Below, one piece after another: positions 14,001 through 26,600 of a stretch of DNA of 64,000 nt. Origin of the DNA: Gymnothorax reevesii. Its lineage: Eukaryota; Chordata; Actinopteri; Anguilliformes; Muraenidae. The translations under genes were made by a program, and so were the position numbers. The stretch is taken from contig CM056577.1 in assembly GCA_029721435.1 (NCBI GenBank), forward strand, positions 29,356,719 to 29,420,718, read 5' to 3'. The notes under the pieces were generated by a model, which was given only the letters and a program-made list of their open reading frames with translations, had not been told where the DNA came from and did not search any database. Each line of letters starts with the position of its first letter. Within the stretch, counting starts at the first letter, position 1.

Positions 14001-14601
14001 ACCTGGTTTGGGACTGATTAGACAGGTGGAGGATCCACAAAGAATAAGAGCAGCATTTCTGATTTTATACATGTAACAGTCAGATTGTGAAACCAGTTTT
14101 TTCATGAAATGGCTCACAATAAATTTCAGCCATTTCACGAAATGACTGGTTTCACAATCGGGCTGTAATAAATAAACAGTATTTCAGATTTTTTCCCCAC
14201 CCTGAACACAGCCGAATAGTTTAGCACGCTGCAAAGCGACCTGCTCCCACTGACTCAGGAGAAAGATTCCACGGCTCGTGACTCCTCACCAGCCCTCGCT
14301 TCTTCACACCATGCAGTCGCACAACCAAATACAGACCGCTTGTGCGGTCGGAGGATCATGTGGTCGGCGCACAATTTAGTTTGTACAGCTACATGCACCT
14401 CATTATAGTCACTGTAGAGTGACAAACTTCCTCATTTTAACAGTCTTAACCCCTATTATCCCTGGCAAGGCTGCGCCAATAGTTGCCTCGCCCATTTGGA
14501 CATAACCAGAAATGGCATGGCTGAGATTCGAACACCCAACCACAGGTCTCATGGATGAACAAAGAAAAAGAAAATATGAGTAAACACGACTACTATAATT
14601 A

Positions 14602-14636
<35 letters not shown>

Positions 14637-17600
14637 CATCATAAATGCTGCTTACTTTTTTTATTCCGATGATTCATTTTTTTGTGAAATACATGGATTT
14701 CATTGCTTTCCTTTCAAACTTCAGTGTTTCGAGAAATGTGGGGGTTCCCAAACTTTTGGCAGGTAGCAGATGTGTTAGCACATAAAATTCTTTCATGGAT
14801 AGCGACAGACCAGGAATCGAATCTGACTCTAATAAGAGGTACTGCAGCGTTTGCAGTCGACCAGCACCAGTCCTTCTCCCCGCCGGCGCCCCCATATTTA
14901 CGGTGAACACACCTTCCTGGTTTCCATCTCCTGAGGCTCTGGGGTGGGGCTCTGCACCGTCTCCATCATCTCCTGGGACAGGGACGGGGCCCGGGGGATC
15001 GGGTGAGGCCGCTGAGAGGCAAAGTTCATCAGGGGATAGATCCCGTTTCTAAGAGAGGAGAGGGAGTCAGTCAGTTTGTTAACCTTCAGAGTGCTCAATA
15101 CATTTTCATGGAGATATCCCAAGCTGTTAAAAATCTATCAAGTGGCAACTAGTTTTTGCGCAGAATATAAATAATGCCAATTTTTTCCTGTCGTGCATGA
15201 GCCTATTTGGGCTTTATAACTCAGTATTTGTGTCACAGAGACTCTGGAAAATTATTCCAGTGAAGCAAAACGTTTAAAAATTCAACAAGAGAATAATTAA
15301 GGAATTAAATTTCAGAATTTACGGACACCGGCGTCTATATCTGTGCAAAGGGTAAAAGAGCTCCCCTGTGGGAGCTCTTTTAAACAAGTCTTTGCATGAT
15401 GGGTTTTCAACAGCATGTGATTTTGATATCTTACATAATTTGGCATCTATAGTTGCCGATTGCGCCCTTAAGGTTAATCAAGAATAAATGCCATGTCAGT
15501 ACCTTGGCCATTTCATAGTGAATGCCACATGAATAAAATGCAGAAAGTCGAGCTGACAGGGTAAATAAGTGGATAAATACAGATATCAATCCAGAGAAAT
15601 GAGAGATTAAAAGCAATAGCAACATTATATTATTTACTGACAGTCTACATACATGCAATGCTTCAAATCAATCTGCTTCACACTGGAATTCTGAACCAAC
15701 TTTTGCTGCAAATATCTCTGAAAAGATCTTACAGGGTAAATCCCCCACCTTACCGTGTTAAAAGCTGAACAAGAAAGTGATAACATAACCAGATGTTTGC
15801 AGTGACAACTGTACATTTTTACATTGTACGGACATTTGATCTGATGAAATTTAGACTTTAACGCTTAGAGCTCCATATAAAAACTAAAAAAAATATATAT
15901 ATGTATGTATATGTAAGGGATAATTAATGAGAAGGTGTGCATTCCACGGTTTTAATGCAAGACACGGAGGCAAATAACCACCCGACGCGTAGCCTCCGCG
16001 AAGTGCCTTAAAACCGCGGTATGCTCACCTTCTCGTTGATTATCCCTCTTATGCCATGGTCATTTTCCAGCAATATCAAATCGCAGCATTAATCTGAAAC
16101 TTAATTATCTTTCGCTGTTGAAAACCTATCGCAGGTCGCCACATGATAGGTTTTCTACGGCTTTGATTTAGAAATTTTACATCATTGAGTAACAATAGTT
16201 GCACTCGGCGCTCTACGGGCTAATAGTCCACCAGGGGTCTCACTTACTTGACATCTTCCAGAAACTTGTCCAGCTCTAGAGGAGAGACATGGGAATACCT
16301 GTAGGGGGATGAAAAGGAGGGTGAGTGACATCATCACTAGTCAGCACCAGCCCAGCATGCTTTGCACATCGAGGATGGAGAACTTCCACCACTCACTTCA
16401 GCTGGACCCCGGGTCGGTCCTTGTGCGTGATTTCGGCCATGACAGCGTTGGGGTCGAATGACTTGGTCTTCTCCTCCACGCAGTTCTCTGGGAGAAGGTC
16501 TGAATACCGGAAAGACAGGTATGGGGGGGTCAATGCAGACTCTAACATGAGTATAATTAAATTGTTGATATAACTGGGAAAAGAACAAGGACACCATTAT
16601 ACTCGCCCTGGAGCCTAATAGATCCGGTGTTTTCACAATAAGGCAAGTGCTGCTGTTGGGCCCTTGAGTCAGGCCCTTAACCCTTAGATCGCTGAAATAC
16701 ATTTTTTTTAAATATAAATTCAATTATCTTGGGCTGTTGAAAACCTATCATGTGGTGACTTAGATTTTGATATCTTACAACCCCAATTCCAAAAAAGGTG
16801 GGATGGTGTGTAAAATGTAAATTTGGGATGGTGTGTAAAATGTAAATAAAAACAGAATGCAATGATTTGCAAATCTCATAAACCAAAAAAAAAAAAAAAA
16901 CAAACAGCTGGAGGACCATTTTGCAAATAATTAGGTTAACTGTCAACAGTCAGTAACATGACTGGGTATAAAAAGAGTATTTTAGAGAGGCAGAATTTCC
17001 CAGAAGTAAAGATGGACAGAGGCTCACCAATCTGTGAAAAACTGTATTTAAAAATTGTGGAACAATTTAAGAAAAATTAATGTAAAATGTAAAATTGTAA
17101 AATTGTGAAGACTTCAATGTAAAATTGTGAAGACTTTAAATGTCCCACCATCTACAGTACATAATATCCTCAAAAGACTCAGAGAATCTGGAGAAATCTC
17201 TGTGCGTCAGGGACAAGGCTGAAGGTCAATATTGGGCCCTCAGGCCGCACTGCATTAAAAACAGGCGTGATTTTGCACTGGAATTCACTGCATGAGCTCA
17301 GGAAAACTTCCAGAAATCATTGTCTGTAGACACAGTATGCTGTGCAATCCACAGATGCAAGTTAAAGCTGAATCATGCAAAGAAGAAGCCATATGTGAAC
17401 TCAATCCAAAAATGCTGCCATCTTCTCTGGGCCAAAGGTCATTTAAAATGGACTGAGAATAAAAACAGACAACCGTTGTGGTCAGATGAATAAAAATTTT
17501 AAATTCTTTTTGGAAACCACGCACGCCATATCGTGCAAAGTAAAAGGAGAGGGACCATTCAGCATGTTATTAGCGTTCAATTCATAAGCCAACATCTCTG

Positions 17601-20600
17601 ATGGTATTGAGTTGCGTTAGTGCCTATGGCATGGGCAGCTGACAGATCTGGAAAGGCATTAATCACTGCTAAAAAGTATATAGTGTTTTTACAACAACAC
17701 ATGCTCCAGACACGTTTCTTTCAGGGAAGGTTGTGCATATTTCCACAAGACAATTCTAAACCGCATACTGCATCCATCACAACAGCATGGCTTTGCAGTA
17801 GAAGAGTTCGGGTGCTGAAATGGCCTGCCGACAGTCCAGACTTTTCACGAATTGAAAACATTTGGTGCATCAAGAAGACCCAGGACTGTTGAGCAGCTAG
17901 AATCCTACATCAGACAAGAGTGAGGCAACATTCCTGTCCCAAAACTCCAGCAACTGGTCTCCTCATTGCCCAGATGTTTACAGACTGCAGTTAAAAGAGG
18001 GGATGCTACACAATGGTAAACACAGCCTTGTCCCAACTTTTTTGAGATGTGTTGCTGCCATCACATTCAAAATGAGCCAATATTTTTCATGAAATGGTAA
18101 AATGTCTCACTTTCAACACCTGATATGTTGTCTAAGTTCTATTGTGAATAAACTGTGAGTTAATGAGATTTTGCACATCATTGCATTCTAGTTTTTTTTT
18201 TTTTTTTTATTTTACACGGCATCCCAAATGTTTTGTATTTGGGGTTGTACATCCTTGAGCAACAGCAGCTGCATTTAGCCCTCCAAGGGTTAATTTCCGT
18301 TAAGGGTACTGGCCTCTGCTTAGCCTAATTAACTGTAAGGAGCTTTGGATAGCAGCAGCTGCTAGATGCCTGTAATATAAAGCACTCACACAGGTTATTG
18401 ATGAGGCAGTGAGCAGCCAGCAGCTTGAGAGAGTGCACCTCAAACAGAACTCTGTGGAACAGCAGGTCATGAGCCGTGGGTCTCAGCTTCGCCTCCGGAC
18501 GCAAGCAGGACTGGGTGAACTCCTGAGGGAAGAGGGAGGGTGCGAGAGAGAGAGAGGGAAACAGAATGAGAGAGGGAAAGGAGAACAGAGAGAGAGAGAG
18601 AGACAGAGAGAGAGAGAGAGAAAGAGAAGCATCAATATTAGCCAAAATCTGGCTCTGTGGGAAGGGGTTATGACCATTTCCTGCACAGGCGGGAAGCCGG
18701 AGGCATTACTCACTCTCATGAGCGAGTCTTCCAGTGACTGTCCAGCAAGTTTAATGGCCTCCTTTGACACCGCAGTGTCTCCATTGGCCTGGATCTCCAA
18801 AACGGCCATCTATGTGAAAAATATAAATACATGACTACATTTTCATTGAGGGCATCACTCATTATTCCTGTGGCAGTTACATCAAATTACAATGGCAAAG
18901 TTGCTTGGAAGTCTGTAAAACATGCTGTTTTTCAGCACAGTATGAGCAGGAAAGCATTCCTGGGTTCGCACACGTATAATCAGACTGTCATGCACACCTT
19001 GAGGGTCTTTCATTAGTCTGTCTTCATGTGCGTTAAGCGTGTACCCTCCTTTGATCCACCGGTGTTTAGCATGTGCTTTCATTCAGTGTACTTGTAATGA
19101 GCATGTCACTCCCCTCTCTGAGCGATTTCCCTCAGTGCCTGTGTTTATATGAGCAGTGAGGCGAGGCGGACACGATACCTCCAGGGCACAGATGCCAAAG
19201 GAGAAGATGTCGATGCCGTAGTCATCTTCGGCCACTGATGCCAATGAAGAGGTGAACAAACGGGGTCAGAGATGGAGGGAAAGAGGGAGAACAGGAAAAA
19301 AAAATGGAAAAGAAAAGGAGATAAATGGGTAAGAAAAGAACAAACTGATCTGAGATTAATTCTCGAGGGGCCACAATGCAAGAATTTAGATAAATATTTA
19401 GGAGTCAACTTAAGTCGTGTCTCCATTCTAAACGATGTTCCTCCTCAGCAAATGTCAGCAAAATACAACTGAACTACATCGTCTAGAAGTTCCAACGACT
19501 TAGTGACAATATACTACCTTGGAGAAAAGCGTCTGCCATATGAATATTATGTAACGTAATAGGGACCACTAGGTAAACAACGAGCCACTTCTTAAACACA
19601 GACCCAAGCCACCAGCGCAGACTCTGAAAGGGCAGGCGTCACCACCACATACAGCGGGGGAAGCGTGAGGACCAGGGAGGTCTAATCTCATCTTAAACAG
19701 GCTGGTCGGGCTGTTTAAACCCAACACTAAACCACAGCTGGACAGTAGATGGACAGACGGAGGCATCAACAGCCAGACCACAGATAACCAAATCTGGAGG
19801 AACACCAAAGCAGACAGACAGGCAGACAGACACAGACAGACAGACAGGCAGGCCGAAAGATAAAAAGATGGGCACTCACAGCCGTACTCCGGAGCGAAGA
19901 AGTGCAGGTTGCGCTGCTCATCCCGATGGTGGCGCACTTTGCCTTGGACGGCCTCCGGGAACACTGCAAAGACAGAAGCAGAGGCTGCTGGGAAAACTAG
20001 AGGGTTCAGGTGAACACGTGTCGCCTGTGAAGCTTTAGTTTGAAAGTGTGACTACCAACTGAAAGTGTGACTACCGGACAGAAGGACGGACAGACAGACG
20101 CCGGACAAAGTGATCCCTATGTGCCGCTATGCTTCACAGGCGACACAATAATGGGCTTCTCGTCTTCATGAGGCACAGACGTCACTGAACATAATGAGGC
20201 TCATTTAAAGAGCTGTTCTCACAGGAATGAGCTCCATCGAACCCTCTGCACTGTAGTCAGAAAATAATTCGACTGGAAAAAAAAGAGGAAAATATAAACT
20301 CTGACAGGGAAACACAGATCTCATAAATAAACACTCCCCCCTCTCTTACACACAGAAAGAGAAAAGTATTCCTCTACATTTACAGATCCAGTAAGGCAAA
20401 GATCCGCCCGCCCGCCCGCCCAGCGACAAAGCAGCGACATGAACCCTGATCTGCAGTGTTTCATTACCAAACCGATAGATTCACAAGTCCAGCCACAAGC
20501 CTGATCGAATTTCAATTCAATTCGATGCTGTACAGCACTGGGCTATAAAGTCAAATAAATAAAGTTTTGAACAACCAAACAGTGAGTTGATTCAGCAAAA

Positions 20601-23600
20601 AGAACTAGCAAGACCAGAGGGGGTAGGAACCACAAAACAGGGGCAAAAGAACAACACTCAAATGATAAGATGCCTCAGTAGCAGCTTGGCTGTGAAGGTG
20701 AAGCACATGACCATCGGTTGGCCAGTCAGATGTTCACACAGAGTGCATACAGGAAGTGCTTTAAGAATTCTATTAAAGCAACTGAGCTGGGTTGAGCAGG
20801 CTACAGTTGAGCCAATGTAAGGCAAGATGGAGAAACAAAGTCCAAACGAGGGGGGGAAAAGGCAGTGAGATGTTTAGAGAAGCAAAGCAGCAATTCTGTA
20901 GCGCTGGGACATCAACGCTCCAAATGAGTCACCCCTGAGTCTTTACCCTGCTGAATCTGACAGAGGAGAATGCATGATAAAGGCGATCAGGATTCTTACC
21001 ATTCACAAACAGCCTGTGCCACACTGCAGGAGAAATAAGAAACGCAATGACTACAATGCAGTATAAAGTAATGAATTGATACAAATATAAAAACACAAGT
21101 TAAATATAGACTGTGTTATCATTATCATGAGTGCACGTGCAGGTTTAAATAAACTGATGCATTTCAACCCCAGGCAATTCTCAACTTACTTCTCTCAGAT
21201 CTATCAGGTCTCCAGTAAGACCAGTCAGAGCGCTTATATACCGTCACTGCTTGTATGCAAAGTTTGCAGGTGCCGATTGGCTCACCTGAGCCGATCTTGA
21301 TCAGCCCGTTGTGCTGGATGAAGATGTTGTCACAGGTGAGGTTTCCGTGGATAATGGGCGGGTCACATGAGTGCAGGTAACTATGGAAACGACAGTATGG
21401 AACTGATATAGACCAGCACAGAATCTACCCTCCATAATAGACAGTGGCCCAGCTTTCCAAGGCTTTTAAATGAAAACTGACTTTTTAAATTAAAACTGTG
21501 CTTTTAACCCTTATAGCGCTGAATTGAATTCTTTTAAAATATACATTGAATACATCTTGTGCTGTTGAAAACTTATCATTAGCAACTTGAAAAGCGCTCC
21601 TAACAAGTTGCCACATGATAGGTTTTCAACAGCTTTGATTTTGATATATCACATCACTGAGCAACAATAGCAGCATTTAGCGCACTAAGGGTTCATGTGA
21701 GGTTATTCACATTCGTAACAAGTTATCCATGTTGGGATTACTGTCCTTCAAGGTCTTAACTAAAGTGAAAAGTTTTGAGTTTTTCCCTTAAGTTGGTTCA
21801 AAGTCAGAAATGTTTTTTTTCTTATTATAGTACAATGTCACATACATATTCTGCATCTGCTGGTTGCAGTGCTTCACTGAAGCTACATCAAACTTATATC
21901 GAGAGAAAAGTTTGAACCCTGGACACCATGTTTTTATGACCACAGCATTACATCAAATTGAAAATGTCTAGATCTTGAACATCATTTAAAACACATTTCC
22001 CTGTAATTCAGTGGGAAGGGTTGGGATGGTTGGAAACCTTGAAATCTCCAGTATAATTTAAAATAGGCCTGAAGTTCCATCGGTTCAACTACAGCAGCTG
22101 CATCTGACGAACCAAACATGTGTCCGTAGTTTTTATGGGGTTCAAACTGTAGCACTGCCCAAATACTTATGAACTTCACTATATGTTCCTAACAATCAAG
22201 TTTTAATTGATTTTTCCTAAAAAAAAAAAAAAAAGAAATATTCATGAACTGGCAAAACTGAAGCAAAGTCAGAGTCGATTATTCACATGGAGTAAGGGCA
22301 GTAAAAGTATATGTAAAAGATATCACCAGAACAGGGGCAATAACACCATTTAGGGTTACTTTCCTCCATTACTGCCAAGTTTTCACACTGTAAATGGTTT
22401 CAGATGTTCAGATTAAAATGCAACGGACGGCTGCAACCTGATTAAACAAAAAGCAGCAGAATAAAACTATTACTGCATTTATTTAAAGGAAAAGTAACTT
22501 AACACCCGCGTAAAAAATGAAAAAAATAAAATAAAATTCCCCACATTAAACTCAGTAACTGGTCACGCCACTTTCTCCCAGCAGTAACGGCCACAAAAAT
22601 TACCATTTTGATCAGCTCAGTCACCCACAGGGAAAATTCCACCCTATGATCACAAAGAAAAACCAAAAAATTTGAAGAAAACTGTTGGCTCTCAATTTTC
22701 CCCATAACAATTCCAGGAATTCCAAAGTAACTTTCCACTTAATTGTGCATTTATGATCCAGCCTGTTTCTGTCACAAAGAACAGGTAGCAGAGTTTAATT
22801 TTAGACTCTTCTCCTTCGCTAGAATCAGGTGGGTATGGCGCCATTTCATGGCAGGTCCTGCAGCAATTCCTTGTCATGTGTCGCATTGATTCATGACAGC
22901 CTCTAAGGCTAATTAACACGTCCAACATCAGTGTAGCCCAAAGCAGGCACAATGACGTCAAATGCGCATCCAAGCATGAAAATTTTCATGAACGGTTTTG
23001 CAATCTTTACAATATGTTTTGTAATCCGTATATCAAGCTCTGGAATAGGGAAGCCACCCAGCATTCAATTAAACAGTCCATTCAAGTAAAGGGTCCAGAA
23101 AAGGACAATCAGTAAGCAAAAAATTACCGGACACCGATCTATGGATTTTACACAACTAAAGCTGCTTTCACACTGGTCGTGAAACGCACGACAGATTACA
23201 TTCAAAGTCGATGCAAAGACGCGAAGTTTAACGTGTATTCGCATCTTTGCATCGACTCTAAATGTAATCTGTTTTCACACTGGTCGTGAAACGCACGACA
23301 GATTACATTCAAAGTCGATGCAAAGACGCGAAGTTTAACGTGTATTCGCATCTTTGCATCGACTCTAAATGTAATCTGTTTTCACACTGGTCGTGAAACG
23401 CACGACAGATTACATTCAAAGTCGATGCAAAGACGCGAAGTTTAACGTGTATTCGCATCTTTGCATCGACTCTAAATGTAATCTGTCGCACAAAAAAACC
23501 CCACCAACAAATGTCTGCCACTAACATGGCAATATCCCCTGCCGCCTCGATTTTATGTGTCCGTATGGACGAACGTACGTGCATATTGACGGACAGAGCC

Positions 23601-26600
23601 CAATACTATATCCCCCGTTTTGCGCTAATCGCGCGGCGGGGGATAATAATCTAAAAATGTATCACTGTTCAGTAATTAACTTTGACATGACCACCGTATG
23701 TATTGCCACTCGATCACAGAGACATTTCATAAAAATAACAAACTCGGAAAGTCAACAGATTAGATCTACAACATCTAATATGCTTTATGACTTTTGTGGA
23801 TCTTTTTCATTGTTATTCCTGCATTCGAATATGCAATGTTTAACCTTAACAGGACGCCCGGACGGACAGAATGGGTTAAATCATAATGCCCCTGAACGAC
23901 TCGAGGTCAGGGGCATTACAACAGCAACAAGAACCAGGTTTCACTCGTTCAGCTGGACCATGAGGCTCGGCTAATTGAGGGAACACGCGAAAATCAAAGG
24001 CTATAAGTATTGTCATCCATAGCCAAATTTGTCCATGTTCATTGAGACAAATGCTGATTTTAGAGAGGTGAATCCATGAATCACAGCTGCTGATGCAAGA
24101 TTGAGTGTCAGAAACTTCTGGTAAAAATTGTGCCGTGTGTCAGCTTGCTGTGACCATATGTTCGTGAAATGAACAAGCAATATCTCCCATCAATGCATGG
24201 CATAAGCACAAAGTATTCTGTATATGTTGCAATCACTGATTTAGTTTGACAAAATAAGGTCTTGTATCATGTAGGACTGCAGACGTTTTCCACTGGTAGC
24301 CCTTGCATCTCCCCATCAACGAAAAGACTTAGTGCTGCAATCAAAAAAAATGAACTGCCACAGAAGCAACATTCCATCAATAATTTAAGAGGTATAGCAC
24401 ATTATTAATATTTTCCATCTCATACGTGTTAACTGGTATACAGTGAGCACCACTATTCATTGGACAGTGACACATGCAACCAAATATAAAAAATTATTTA
24501 TAGTCTTCATTATGAAATTACTGAAAATGTTTAATGGAGAAAACTGTCCAATATTCTGCAATGTGTCCAAAACTGGTGGAAAGTGTGACTAAGTGCAAAG
24601 GTGCTGTCATTTCTAAACAGTTCATCCCATATGGGTGAAAACACCCATAAATCAAAGCCAACAGTCTGCACTTCAACCCCGGGGTTACTCTGTCTTTTCA
24701 ACTCAAACTGCTAGAGAACAGAACCAAAATGAAAAAATAACTCACCGTCCAATGAATTACAGTGCTCACACCATCATCTAAGGTCATGTAAAATCAAGTT
24801 TGCAAGATATCGCATACTGCACCAGTATATAATGGATACTACACGCACCTCTCCATAGAAGTAATGAGTAATGAGTAATGAGCGCCATTTTGAGCACTAC
24901 GTTCAAAATCATGTGACTTGCTAAGAAGCAAAGGGGCATCAGACAAGGAGCATCATTTTCTTTTACTTTAGACTTACACAAAATATTCTTCTGAAGGTGC
25001 TCACAAATATTATTCACATTTTCCTTCCATTTGGGTTCACTACAATGATTAGAATTGTCAAACAAGATGCAACTTCTTTATCCTTCACACAGTAATAAGG
25101 AATAAAACACTGACTGCATCACATGACCACCAAAAAGGCAATATCCATCCGCAAAAAACATCCAAAGCCATCTTTCTCGTACTGAAATGGCTGATAACCC
25201 AAGTCCAAGATGCAAATCGCAGGAAATGAACAATCGTGTTGTGTGTAGGTATTGTCATGACAAACCACGCTCATCAGGAGATGATGGCTAACCACAATCT
25301 CAGGATATTTTTTCCCTGGACTTCACCTGAAATTAACCGCAATTTCTCAGGATGATTCCAGAATATTTTCTATTGCTATGCGAGTGGAGGGCCTGATGCT
25401 CTGATAGGTTTCATCCCCAAAACTTGCACTGCCATCTTAGTTTTCGGGACCATTCCACAGTATAAGGCGAAAAGAATGTACAAGTTCACCCATTAAAGCA
25501 CATAGTCCACCATTGAAATCAGTTATGCAACCGTGGACTTGAAAGACCGGGGGTGAAGCGGGACATTCCGCGTTTCTCTTACCTGAGGGCGGAGAGGATC
25601 TGCGTGCACCACCTCTTCCATGCCTGGAACAAGGAGACATACACCCCGAGGGTTAGGATCACACATCAGACATGCTGCACTCACACAGCCAAAAACGTCT
25701 GCTTGTCACCTGCAGATAAATGTCACCTACACAGTACTTACACCAGATGTAGTGTTTGTGTCACTCAGAGGATAAAGATGATTCTGGAGCGTAATAACGC
25801 CATTCAGACAAGCGTGTGCAAGCTCGATTACATAAAGTGATTCTGTAAATGGCCGCCAACCTTTTAGACAGCCGTTTAAACACTCAGCGAGCATACTGTC
25901 CATGAACAAAGCATCCTTGACAACTGTGGCGCCATATGGTTAGTTAGCATCAATTTTCAGGGAGGAATGCATCACCAAAGTATTTAAAATCCGAGGATAA
26001 CCAAAACGGCCAAAAGTATGTCAAAAAGTCAGGCATTGTCTTTCGTGATTTGAGTTCACCCTTGCGGCTCCAGCTCCACTCAAATAAAACTTTTGATGTC
26101 ATTTAGCTACTAATCAGAAAAGGCTGGGACAGTGTGTTCAATTAAAATTAAAACTTTTTTGCCACATGAATTTTGTTGATTTTTCAAAATAAACACATCA
26201 ACTGTATTTCTTACAACTAATTTCAATAAAAGGTGGAGCATAAAAATATTTATCAATTTGTAAACTTTCCAGTCCATCTCAAAACACTTAATGAACATTT
26301 ACAGACTAAAGACACCAAGTTATTAAGTGTTTTAGGAGTAAACTTGCTCCATTTTTCCTGCAAGAAAGTCTTAAGCTGCTATTAATAGGAAGAAAGCTTC
26401 CTTTTACAGTAGAAACAAAGACTGGATTAAACACGCCCAAAGGTAACTGAGAGCAATTATTAGACAGGCAAAATATAAAGAAAAAGTCGAAGGTCACCTG
26501 CGCAACAGTAATACTAGAGGGCTCTGGAGAGGCATGTAATCTATTACAGGTAATGGGATCAGTAACTTCGTTTTTGTGGTCCTGGGATCAAACCTGATGA

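Noticed and set aside
23166..23486. CRISPR-like direct repeat array
   Set aside because: The units are contiguous 107-bp tandem repeats without unique spacers, in a vertebrate intron.
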